DNA of 25,420 nt from CAZRIP01 sp964600165 (GCA_964600165.1 CAZRIP010000050.1:1-25420); one strand, 5' to 3'; positions 10,155 through 17,151 are shown, numbered from the stretch's first letter. Numbers and translations are program-made. Notes: a model not told the origin generated them from the sequence alone.

Positions 10155-10187
10155 GATAACGACGCGGAGGTTAACGATGATGATCGG

Positions 10188-10193
10188 ATTATA
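10188..10193 (-). promoter_or_regulatory. Consensus -10 box of the Cys-rich gene
   Basis: Reading the minus strand, TATAAT is a perfect -10 hexamer. A start site about 7 nt downstream falls near 10181, at three consecutive in-frame ATC codons of the Cys-rich gene. No -35 match is evident. It sits back to back with the plus-strand TATACT at 10239, giving a divergent promoter region in the 99 bp between the genes. Confidence 0.5.
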
Positions 10194-10238
10194 GCTTAGA
10201 TCGCGCGAAGCCCCCTGGTCGAGCCACGTCCGGAGCGG

Positions 10239-10244
10239 TATACT
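10239..10244 (+). promoter_or_regulatory. -10 box of the 10254 gene (TATACT)
   Basis: TATACT (5 of 6) is followed by AG and lies 9 nt before the ATG at 10254. Transcription would begin within about 3 nt of the start codon. No Shine-Dalgarno separates the two. The octamer TATACTAG recurs exactly before purF. A -35 element is not clear. Confidence 0.5.
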
Positions 10245-10253
10245 AGGCGCAAG

Positions 10254-10787
10254 ATGAAATCGCTCTCCCTGATTGCCCTCCTCGCGATCGCCGCCTCGCC
10301 CCTCTTCGCCGCCGAAATTCCCGTCGCGCCCAAGAAATCGGGGCGCACGCTCAAGGAGGTGATCGACCTCGCGATCCAGCAGGGCAAGGACTCGACATTG
10401 AGCGGCGCGATGGCGGATAAGCTCGGTCTAGGTGCGTCCGATCTGCCTGAGAAGCGACTCCGATTCAAGCAATCGATCTGCCCGGACAAGCATGAGCATA
10501 ACTTTCGAGTTGTCGCGCAAAGGAATCCGGATGGAACGCTCAAGCCCATCGCTATTCAGCTCAGTCGTGTCTCTGGGGGCAAAGTCGGAGACAAGATGTT
10601 CACTGATGGGATCATCTTCCTCGCTGACCTCGATGGTAAACTTGCGAAGGCGCTGCACAATAAAGGCTACGCTGGCGAGATCAAACCCGAGGAAATGCCG
10701 ATCACTTCAAGCGAAGTTAAGAAAGCGTTTCGAAATGAGCTCGATTTCATCGAGAAACAATCGTTAGATCTCCAATTCGACCGGTGA
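10254..10787 (+). CDS. Exported protein of unknown function, low-GC
   Basis: A 177-residue protein with a classical Sec signal peptide (MKS, then a hydrophobic core, probable cleavage after LFA near residue 19), so it is probably periplasmic. The mature part is mixed charged/helical with a single cysteine (Cys76) and no domain I recognise. It does not look like a lipoprotein, since there is no lipobox. The second half is unusual in composition: three sequence lines counted by hand between 10441 and 10740 are 45-52% GC, against about 67% in a purF line, with far more A/T in third codon positions. This could mean a foreign or recently acquired gene, or relaxed codon use. It starts right behind a TATACT box and ends in a GTGA overlap with the TPR gene, implying an operon of two exported proteins. 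Confidence 0.75.
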   Translation: MKSLSLIALLAIAASPLFAAEIPVAPKKSGRTLKEVIDLAIQQGKDSTLSGAMADKLGLGASDLPEKRLRFKQSICPDKHEHNFRVVAQRNPDGTLKPIAIQLSRVSGGKVGDKMFTDGIIFLADLDGKLAKALHNKGYAGEIKPEEMPITSSEVKKAFRNELDFIEKQSLDLQFDR

Positions 10788-12064
10788 AAGCCATCCTTTT
10801 TGCAGCATTGCTGATCGCCGCGAAGACCTCGAACGCGACGGACCCGACGCCCGCCGCGATCCCGCCAGCAATTACGCCCTCCGCCAGCACGACCGACCAG
10901 GATCTCGACGGGGCGAACCTATCGATCGATACGTCGTCCAAGAGAATACGCACCGACGACAACGTGATCTCCGCCAACCGCAACAACCGCGACGTTCAGA
11001 GCCAGCAGACCGTGGCGCAGGCCCAGCAAGATCGAGGCCAACAGGTCCAGAACATCGTCGACGTCGGCGACGCGCACCCGCAAAGCGCGCCGATCAACAT
11101 CAAGGCCGGCCAGGCGCTCGTCAGCGTCGGCGAGGCGCCGCGCTCGCTGCCGTTGATCGACCGCGCTATCACGATCGCTCAAGCCAAGGGCGACAACAAT
11201 ACGCTCGGCCAAGCGCTGTTCGCGCGCGCGGCCGCCGACGCCGCGCTCCACGATTATCCTTCTATAGTGAAAGACGCCAAGCGCGTCCTCGATTTCGACC
11301 CGAGCAACCAGCAAGCCCAGATGCTCGTCTCACTCTACGCCGGCCGCGTCGCGGGGCACGGCGGCGGCGACATCAAGACGGGCATGGACGGCGGGCAAAA
11401 CGGGCCGGGCGCAGACTCGCAGGCCGGCGCGGCGGAAGGCGCCTCCGGGAACGCTTTGATGAACTCCGGCGGCTTCGGCGGGATCATGACGCCGCTCGGC
11501 GTGCGCTCGCAAACGGCCTCGCAGCTCGAGGCCGCGCGCCTCGTCAATCTCGCCGCCCAAAAGGCCGCGCTGGACGCCGCCGCCGCGAAGTCGCTTCTCG
11601 ATCAGGCGCTCGCCGCCGATCCGAAGAACGTCGCGGGCCTGGTCGCGCGCGCGCGCCTGGAGCGCGCCGAGAAAGACTTCTCCGCCTCGCTCTCGGACGC
11701 CGATAACGCCGCCAAGCTCGCGCCGAAGCTCGGAGAAGCGTACTGGCTGCGCGCCGAGGCGAAGAAGGGTTTGGGACGGACGACCCAAGACGTCGCCGTC
11801 GACTACGCCATGGCCGGCGAGCTCGACCCGACGCTCACCTCCGGCGAGGTCGGCGCGCTCGCCCAAGGCGGCGCCACGTCGTCTTTCGCGAACCAAGCCG
11901 TCGCCGCGCGGGCGAAGGCGATCTCCGGGATCCCCGCCCTGGACGCCGCGCTCTCGTTCATGCCGCCCGAGCGCCGCAAGCCGGTCGCGCTCGGACTTGC
12001 GGGCCTGATCGCCGCCGCGCTCGCTTTCCTCGCGCTACGCCGCTTCATTCGCCCGTCCGCCTGA
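10784..12064 (+). CDS. Membrane-anchored periplasmic TPR protein
   Basis: A 426-residue protein starting at GTG in a 4-bp GTGA overlap with the previous gene. Residues 1-18 form a signal peptide (MKAILFAALLIAAKTSNA). About 20-110 is a low-complexity, Gln/Asn/Asp-rich stretch. One TPR-like helical pair is at 143-175 (ending VLDFDPSNQQAQ). A Gly-rich linker follows at 190-235, then at least two more TPR-like repeats at 267-350 (LLDQALAADPKN, AAKLAPKLGEAYWLRAEAKKGLGR). A C-terminal hydrophobic segment at about 400-418, followed by RRFIRPSA, looks like a membrane anchor, giving a periplasmic TPR domain tied to the inner membrane. TPRs mediate protein binding; the partner is unknown, though the co-transcribed upstream exported protein is a candidate. 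No catalytic motif is visible. Confidence 0.78.
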   Translation: MKAILFAALLIAAKTSNATDPTPAAIPPAITPSASTTDQDLDGANLSIDTSSKRIRTDDNVISANRNNRDVQSQQTVAQAQQDRGQQVQNIVDVGDAHPQSAPINIKAGQALVSVGEAPRSLPLIDRAITIAQAKGDNNTLGQALFARAAADAALHDYPSIVKDAKRVLDFDPSNQQAQMLVSLYAGRVAGHGGGDIKTGMDGGQNGPGADSQAGAAEGASGNALMNSGGFGGIMTPLGVRSQTASQLEAARLVNLAAQKAALDAAAAKSLLDQALAADPKNVAGLVARARLERAEKDFSASLSDADNAAKLAPKLGEAYWLRAEAKKGLGRTTQDVAVDYAMAGELDPTLTSGEVGALAQGGATSSFANQAVAARAKAISGIPALDAALSFMPPERRKPVALGLAGLIAAALAFLALRRFIRPSA

Positions 12065-12118
12065 AGTTGGTTAAAAACACTTCGTTGCGTTAAAGCAACG
12101 AACTGTTTTGAGCCAACT
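12065..12118 (+). repeat. 54-bp near-perfect inverted repeat (long hairpin)
   Basis: The two 24-nt arms, 12065-12088 and 12095-12118, flank a 6-nt loop (GTTAAA). They pair with 21 Watson-Crick pairs, one G-T pair and only two mismatches (80/103 and 73/110). It begins immediately after the TGA of the TPR gene and is clearly AT-richer than its surroundings. A run of U does not follow, so a standard intrinsic terminator is not certain; a terminator-like barrier, regulatory hairpin or REP/MITE-like element are all possible. Confidence 0.8.
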
Positions 12119-12159
12119 GTGAATCTGTGAGCGCCTGACCCCACCAGTGTTCAAAGTGT

Positions 12160-12165
12160 TATACT
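12160..12165 (+). promoter_or_regulatory. -10 box of purF operon (TATACT)
   Basis: TATACT followed by AG lies 8 nt before the purF ATG, so transcripts should be leaderless or nearly so. A partial -35-like CTGACC lies at 12135-12140 with a long 19-nt spacer. The hexamer AGTGTT is repeated at 12146-12151 and 12155-12160, directly upstream of and touching the -10, and could be an operator. There is no room for a purine riboswitch in the transcript. Confidence 0.5.
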
Positions 12166-12173
12166 AGCCCGGC

Positions 12174-13568
12174 ATGTGCGGCATCTTCGCCGTCAGCGAC
12201 AATCCCCAAGCGGCCGAGCTCGCCAACCTCGGGCTCTTCGCCCTGCAGCATCGCGGCCAGGAATCGGCCGGCATCGTCACCGGGTATAAAGGGGAGCTGC
12301 TCGCCCACACGGGCATGGGCCTCGTCTCCGAGATCTTCCATCGCGCCGAGCTCGAGAGGCTCGTCGGGCGCCACGCGATCGGCCACGTGCGCTATTCGAC
12401 GACGGGCGCGTCGCACCTCAAGAACGCGCAGCCGCTCGTCTTCAAGACGATGCACGGCCCGCTCGCCATCGCGCACAACGGAAACCTCACCAACGCGCTG
12501 GAGCTCAAGCGCAAGCTCGAAAGCCGCGGCGCCATCTTTCAATCCTCGACGGACTCCGAGGTCATCGTCCATCTGCTCGCCCGCGCCAAGGGCCCGCTCG
12601 AAGACGCCATCGTCGAGAGCCTGCGCCAAGTGGAAGGCGCGTACTCGCTCCTGTTCCTGACGCCCAACATGATCGTCGGCGCGCGCGATCCTTACGGCTT
12701 CCGGCCGCTCATCCTCGGGCAGATCGGCAAGAGCTATGTCCTCGCCTCGGAGACGTCGGCGCTCAACCTCGTCAAAGCGCAGGTCGTGCGCGAGATCGAG
12801 CCCGGCGAGATCGTCATCATCGAGGGCCAGAAGCTCAAGAGCCTCAAGCCCTTCAAGCCGGTGAAGGCGGCGCGCTGCGTCTTCGAGCAGGTCTACTTCG
12901 CGCGTCCCGACTCTTCGATCTTCGGCCGCAACGTGCAGGCGGTGCGCCGAGACCTCGGCCGCGCGCTCGCGCGCGAGATGGAGGGCATCAAGGCCGACAT
13001 CGTCGTGCCGGTCCCGGACTCCGGGATCTCGGCCGCGCTCGGGTTTTCCGACGTGAGCAAGATCCCCTTCGAGCTCGGCCTCGTGCGCAGCCACTACGTT
13101 TCCCGCACGTTCATCAAGCCCACGCAGGAGCTGCGGGAGTTGGCGGCGGAGCTCAAGCTCGCGCCCGTCCCCGAGACGCTCAAGGGCAAGCGCGTGCTCC
13201 TCATCGACGACTCCATCGTGCGCGGCACGACGTCGAAGAAGATCTGCAAGTCGCTGCGCGCCGCGGGCGCGCGAGAGATCCACATGGCGATCTCCTCGCC
13301 GCCGATCGTTTCCCCCTGCTACTACGGCATCGACACGCCGCGCGCCGGGGAGCTCATCGCCAACCGCCACACGATCGAGGAGGTCCGCAAGTTCCTCGAG
13401 GTCGACAGCCTCCACTATCTGAGCCTCGAGGGCATGCTCACGGCCGCCGGCGGCGGCGAGCCCGACGGCTTTTGCACCGCCTGCTTCACGAAGGTCTACC
13501 CGACGCCCATCCCCGACTATCAAACGCCCGATCCCGCGAAGGCCTCGGGCGAGAACGCGATGCTGTGA
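12174..13568 (+). CDS. purF: Amidophosphoribosyltransferase (PurF)
   Basis: PurF makes phosphoribosylamine from PRPP and glutamine, the committed first step of purine synthesis. The 464-residue protein begins MCGIFAV, so removal of Met exposes the catalytic Cys2; there is no propeptide as in Bacillus. The N-terminal Ntn glutaminase shows LQHRGQESAGI and RYSTTG, and AHNGNLTN near 100-107. The C-terminal phosphoribosyltransferase has the PRPP loop VLLIDDSIVRGTTS at 341-354. Four cysteines, Cys235, Cys382, Cys434 and Cys437 (the last two as CTAC), match the [4Fe-4S] ligands of the Bacillus-type enzyme, so an oxygen-sensitive cluster is expected. The ATG at 12174 follows a TATACTAG box. The stop overlaps purD. 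It is normally feedback-inhibited by purine nucleotides. Confidence 0.97.
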   Translation: MCGIFAVSDNPQAAELANLGLFALQHRGQESAGIVTGYKGELLAHTGMGLVSEIFHRAELERLVGRHAIGHVRYSTTGASHLKNAQPLVFKTMHGPLAIAHNGNLTNALELKRKLESRGAIFQSSTDSEVIVHLLARAKGPLEDAIVESLRQVEGAYSLLFLTPNMIVGARDPYGFRPLILGQIGKSYVLASETSALNLVKAQVVREIEPGEIVIIEGQKLKSLKPFKPVKAARCVFEQVYFARPDSSIFGRNVQAVRRDLGRALAREMEGIKADIVVPVPDSGISAALGFSDVSKIPFELGLVRSHYVSRTFIKPTQELRELAAELKLAPVPETLKGKRVLLIDDSIVRGTTSKKICKSLRAAGAREIHMAISSPPIVSPCYYGIDTPRAGELIANRHTIEEVRKFLEVDSLHYLSLEGMLTAAGGGEPDGFCTACFTKVYPTPIPDYQTPDPAKASGENAML

Positions 13569-14836
13569 AGCCGGACACGACGGTTCTCCTGCTGGGATCC
13601 GGCGGACGCGAGCACGCGATCGCGTGGAAGCTCGCGCAAAGCAAGCGGCTCAAGAACCTCTACGCGCTGCCCGGCTCCGACGCCATCGCGCAGTGGGCGC
13701 AGAACGTCCCGGGCGATCCGTGCGATCCCGCCGCCGTGGTCGAGGCCGCCAAGAAGGTCCACGCCCAACTCGTCGTGATCGGTCCGGAGGCCCCGCTCGC
13801 CGCCGGCGTCGCCGACGCGCTGCGCGAGGCCGGCTTCAAAGTGTTCGGCCCGTCGAAGGCCGCGGCGCGCCTCGAGGCCTCGAAGGCGTTCTCCAAGAGG
13901 TTCATGAAGAAGCACAAGGTCCCGACCGCGCGTTTTGAAGTCCACTCGGACCCCATGATCGCGCGCGGCGCCGCCGAGGCCTGGCGGCTGCCCGTCGTCA
14001 TCAAGGCGGACGGCCTGGCCGCCGGCAAAGGCGTCTTCGTCTGCCAGCAGACCAACGACGCGCTGGGAGCCGTCACGCAGATCTTGGAGCACGGGTCCTT
14101 CGGCGAGGCCGGCCGGGAGATCGTCATCGAAGACGGCCTCGAAGGCCCCGAGCTCTCGCTTCTCATGTTTTGCGACGGCAAGGACTACCGCCTGCTCGCG
14201 CCTTCTAGAGATCATAAAAGGCTCAAGGACGGCGACCAGGGGCCGAACACCGGCGGCATGGGCGTGTTCGCGCCCGTCTCCGTGGACCCGGGGCTGATGA
14301 GGACGATCGAGGAAACCGTGATCGCCCCTGTCCTCGCCGGCCTAAAATCCGAGAAGCTCGATTATCGCGGCCTCCTTTATATAGGGCTCATGCTCACGAA
14401 GAAAGGCCCGATGACGCTCGAGTTCAACTGCCGCTTCGGCGATCCCGAGACGCAGGCCGTGCTGCCGCTCTTGGACGAGGATCTGCTCGAGCTGATGCTC
14501 GCCTGCGCCGTCGGAAAGCTCGGCAAGGGCGTCTTGAAGCCGAAGGCCGGCGCCGCCGTCTGCGTGACGCTCGCCTCCGGCGAGTATCCCGCGCGCGGCT
14601 CGAAGGGCGTGGCGATCCGGGGTCTGGAGGACGTCCAAGACGCGTTCGTCTTCCACGCGGGCACGGCGAAAGCCGACGGGCGCTGGGTCACCAACGGCGG
14701 GCGCGTGCTTTCGGTGACGGGCCTCGGCAAGGACCTCGCCGAGGCTCGCGCCAAGGCCTACGCGGCGGCGACTCAGATCGCTTTCGACGGGATGCAGTAT
14801 CGTAAAGACATCGGCATGGAGAAGGTGCCCGCATGA
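13565..14836 (+). CDS. purD: Phosphoribosylamine-glycine ligase (PurD)
   Basis: PurD joins the unstable PurF product with glycine and ATP to make GAR (step 2). The 423-residue protein has normal length and all ATP-grasp landmarks: GSGGREHA at 11-18, GPEAPLAAGVADAL, KADGLAAGKGV in the ATP lid region, DHKRLKDGDQGPNTGGMG, and FNCRFGDPETQ with the metal-binding acidic residues. The start is GTG at 13565, overlapping the purF stop as GTGA. An upstream ATG in the same frame at 13472 would add a long arginine-rich tail encoded inside purF and is rejected. Direct coupling to purF suits passing on a labile intermediate. Confidence 0.96.
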   Translation: MKPDTTVLLLGSGGREHAIAWKLAQSKRLKNLYALPGSDAIAQWAQNVPGDPCDPAAVVEAAKKVHAQLVVIGPEAPLAAGVADALREAGFKVFGPSKAAARLEASKAFSKRFMKKHKVPTARFEVHSDPMIARGAAEAWRLPVVIKADGLAAGKGVFVCQQTNDALGAVTQILEHGSFGEAGREIVIEDGLEGPELSLLMFCDGKDYRLLAPSRDHKRLKDGDQGPNTGGMGVFAPVSVDPGLMRTIEETVIAPVLAGLKSEKLDYRGLLYIGLMLTKKGPMTLEFNCRFGDPETQAVLPLLDEDLLELMLACAVGKLGKGVLKPKAGAAVCVTLASGEYPARGSKGVAIRGLEDVQDAFVFHAGTAKADGRWVTNGGRVLSVTGLGKDLAEARAKAYAAATQIAFDGMQYRKDIGMEKVPA

Positions 14837-15312
14837 AGCCCCTCGTCGGCGTGATCATGGGCAGCAAGAGCGACTGGGAGACGATGCGCCACGCCAGCGA
14901 CGCGTTGAAGGCCCTCGGCGTGCCGCACGAGTGCAAGATCGTCAGCGCCCACCGCACGCCGGACCTGCTGTTTTCCTACGCGTCGTCGGCCGAGGCCCGC
15001 GGCGTCAAGGTCATCATCGCCGGCGCCGGCGGCGCCGCGCACCTGCCCGGCATGACGGCGTCGAAGACGACGCTGCCGGTCTTGGGCGTGCCGGTCCGCA
15101 CCCGCGCTCTCAAGGGGCTCGATTCGCTTTTGTCGATCGCGCAGATGCCCAAGGGCGTGCCCGTCGGGTCGCTCGCGATCGGCGAGGCCGGGGCGGCCAA
15201 CGCGGGGTACTTGGCCGCGCAGATACTCGCGCTGCAAGACCCCGCGCTCGCCAAGCGCGTGAGGGCCTTCCGCGCCAAGCAGACCGCCGCGGTGCGGGCG
15301 ATGAAGCTTTGA
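14833..15312 (+). CDS. purE: N5-CAIR mutase (PurE, class I)
   Basis: PurE moves the carboxyl group of N5-CAIR to give CAIR. The 159-residue protein has the expected length with GSKSDW at 10-15, SAHRTPD with catalytic-type His40, and the GAGGAAHLPGM loop that binds the substrate phosphate and carboxylate. These features and the partner purK point to class I (N5-CAIR mutase) rather than the class II AIR carboxylase. It overlaps purD by ATGA and purK by TTGA. It would work as an octamer in the cytoplasm. Confidence 0.96.
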   Translation: MKPLVGVIMGSKSDWETMRHASDALKALGVPHECKIVSAHRTPDLLFSYASSAEARGVKVIIAGAGGAAHLPGMTASKTTLPVLGVPVRTRALKGLDSLLSIAQMPKGVPVGSLAIGEAGAANAGYLAAQILALQDPALAKRVRAFRAKQTAAVRAMKL

Positions 15313-16439
15313 GCCGCAAGACATTCCTTCCCGGCGCGACCCTCGGCATCCTCGGAGGCGGCCAACTCGGCCGCATGATCGCCGTCGAAGCGCGCCGCAT
15401 GGGCTATCGCACGGTGTGCCTGGACCCGACGCCCGACTGCCCCGCCGCGCAGGTCTGCGACGAGGCGATCACGGCGCCCTTCGACGCGAAAGCCGCCCGC
15501 GCGCTCGCCGCCGAGTCCGACGTCGTCACCCTCGAGTGGGAGAACGTCCCCGCGGCGCTCGTCGAGGCCGCGGCCGCGCGCGCGCCGGTCTTCCCCTCGT
15601 CGAGCGTCTTGTCGACGATCCAAGACCGGCTCGTCCAGCGCGAGTTTCTCAAGAAGCGCCGGCTTCCCCAGACCGCGTTCGCCGAAGTGTCGAGCCACGC
15701 GGAGCTCTTCCTCGCCGCCGAGAAGCTCGGCTATCCGTGCCTGCTCAAGCGCCGCCGTCACGGCTACGACGGCAAGGGCCAGCTCAAGCTCCGGAGCCCG
15801 CGCGACCTCGAGACGGCCGGCCCGATGCTCGAGGCCCCGTGCGTCCTGGAAGCCTGGGTGCCGTTCTCCAAGGAAGTGTCCGTCATCCTCGCGCGCGGCC
15901 AGTCCGGCGAGACGTCGGCCTTTCCGCTGGCCGAGAACGTCCACCGCGGCGGGATCCTCCACACGACGCGCGCGCCCGCGGCCGTCCCCGCGCGTCTCGC
16001 GCGCCGGGCGCAGCGGCTCGCGGCGGACATCGCGCGCGCGCTGGGCCACGTGGGGGTCATGGCCGTCGAGATGTTCGTCCTTAGAAACGGCCGGGGTTTG
16101 CTCGTCAACGAAATAGCGCCGCGCGTCCACAACAGCGGCCACTTCACGCTCGGCGCCTGCAAGACGTCGCAGTTCGAGCAGCACGTCCGGGCCGTCTGCG
16201 GCCTGCCGCTGGGCGACGCCCGGCTGCTGTCGCCCGTCGTGATGGTCAACCTCCTCGGCGAGCTTTGGGCGAACGGCGAGCCCCGCTTTTTCGAGGCGCT
16301 AGGCGCCGATATGAAGCTCCATCTCTACGGCAAGGCCAAGCCCGCGCCGGGCCGCAAGATGGGCCACGCGCTCATCTTGGGCGACCCGGCCAAGGGCCTG
16401 CGCCGAGCCGACGCTCTGCTGCGGCGGCTCAGGGCGTAG
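15309..16439 (+). CDS. purK: N5-CAIR synthetase (PurK)
   Basis: PurK uses ATP and bicarbonate to make N5-CAIR from AIR, which PurE then rearranges. The 376-residue ATP-grasp protein has GILGGGQLGRM near the N terminus, the family's VTLEWENVP segment, LKRRRHGYDGKGQ in the nucleotide-binding domain, ENVHRGGILHTTRAPA, and the strongly conserved NEIAPRVHNSGHFT followed by SQFEQHVRAVCG. The best start is TTG at 15309, in a TTGA overlap with the purE stop and 10 residues before the GILGGGQLGRM motif. No ATG or GTG lies suitably near, and the long upstream extension in this frame is a shadow inside purE. Its end overlaps the convergent lipoprotein gene by 11 bp. Confidence 0.95.
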   Translation: MSRKTFLPGATLGILGGGQLGRMIAVEARRMGYRTVCLDPTPDCPAAQVCDEAITAPFDAKAARALAAESDVVTLEWENVPAALVEAAAARAPVFPSSSVLSTIQDRLVQREFLKKRRLPQTAFAEVSSHAELFLAAEKLGYPCLLKRRRHGYDGKGQLKLRSPRDLETAGPMLEAPCVLEAWVPFSKEVSVILARGQSGETSAFPLAENVHRGGILHTTRAPAAVPARLARRAQRLAADIARALGHVGVMAVEMFVLRNGRGLLVNEIAPRVHNSGHFTLGACKTSQFEQHVRAVCGLPLGDARLLSPVVMVNLLGELWANGEPRFFEALGADMKLHLYGKAKPAPGRKMGHALILGDPAKGLRRADALLRRLRA

Positions 16440-17127
16440 ACGGCAAGCTTTCCGACGGCTCGACCGCGGAGTCGGGATCGGCGGGGCTGCCCACGCTCCT
16501 CTTCCAGTTCCAGCCCGGCTTGCTCTCGACGCTCTTTCCGGACGTCGTGAGCGCCGCGCTGCGCGCCATCGACTGGCGCGCCTCGTCGACGGCGAGGCGG
16601 TCATGGATGATGTCGTCCGCCCGGTCGATCGCGCGCCGGTTCTCGTCCTCAGACTGAGCCCAGCTCGTCAGCTCGCCGCGCGTGCGGTTGACGGAGAGGC
16701 TGCCGTCGAAGCGGTCGAGGTCGGCGAGGCTCTCCGGCGGCACGCGATAGTCGATGACTTGCTCGAGCACGTCCTGGTGCGGCTGCGGGAAGTTGTGATC
16801 GTAGACGTCCCGATGGACGATCGTTCGCTTCCAGTCGCCGTTGTTATACCAGACGAGCATCGAGGGCGTGGCCTCGTCCGGCGGGCCGTACTTGGCGATC
16901 ATCTGGTCCGCGGCGCCGTGCGAGGCCGTGGGCCAGGACGCGACGTAGCGGTCGACGATCTTTCCGTTGACCTTCGTCGTCGTGGTGGTCTCGACCGTCT
17001 TCGTCTCGACGGCCGGAGCCTGGCGCTCGACGACCGTCGTCCGATGCCGGGGCGGCGCGCAGCCCGCGACCAGGCCCAGCAGCCCGATGGCGGCCCAAGC
17101 CGCCGGGCGAGCAGTGTGGCTCTTCAT
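16429..17127 (-). CDS. Lipoprotein with a conserved YGPPDEA...WKRT domain, function unknown
   Basis: A 232-residue predicted lipoprotein. Its signal sequence ends in LVAGC, with lipidated Cys23 followed by APPRH, so it is anchored to a membrane from the periplasmic side. After a Thr/Val-rich linker (about 30-65), the core from about 75 reads HGAADQMIAKYGPPDEATPSM, then YNNGDWKRTIVHRD, HNFPQPHQDVLEQVIDYRVP, FDGSLSVNRTRGEL and SEDENRRAI. From memory this resembles a conserved hypothetical family in several Gram-negative phyla; I know no function or name. The last ~40 residues are Ser/Pro-rich. The ATG at 17127 has GGGAG 6 nt upstream and a TACAAT box at 17152-17157. It converges on purK with an 11-bp overlap of the 3' ends. 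Confidence 0.8.
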   Translation of the reverse strand: MKSHTARPAAWAAIGLLGLVAGCAPPRHRTTVVERQAPAVETKTVETTTTTKVNGKIVDRYVASWPTASHGAADQMIAKYGPPDEATPSMLVWYNNGDWKRTIVHRDVYDHNFPQPHQDVLEQVIDYRVPPESLADLDRFDGSLSVNRTRGELTSWAQSEDENRRAIDRADDIIHDRLAVDEARQSMARSAALTTSGKSVESKPGWNWKRSVGSPADPDSAVEPSESLPSTP

Positions 17128-17133
17128 TGGCGT

Positions 17134-17138
17134 CTCCC
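17134..17138 (-). promoter_or_regulatory. Ribosome binding site of the lipoprotein gene
   Basis: On the minus strand GGGAG lies 6 nt before the ATG at 17127. It decides this start over a longer in-frame alternative beginning at 17229, and gives the lipobox the correct distance from the N terminus. Confidence 0.65.
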
Positions 17139-17151
17139 GAGGGGCAGCTTC

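Noticed and set aside
10432..10767. Plus-strand 111-codon frame inside the 10254 gene
   Set aside because: Ser/Arg-rich alternate frame; the main frame has a signal peptide, a promoter-like box and an operon junction.
12119..12173. Purine riboswitch or long leader control before purF
   Set aside because: The -10 box is 8 nt from the start codon, leaving no transcribed leader; no riboswitch-like structure is seen after it.
16429..16439. 11-bp convergent overlap of purK and the lipoprotein gene as a regulatory antisense
   Set aside because: Short tail-to-tail overlaps are common in compact genomes; nothing else supports antisense control.
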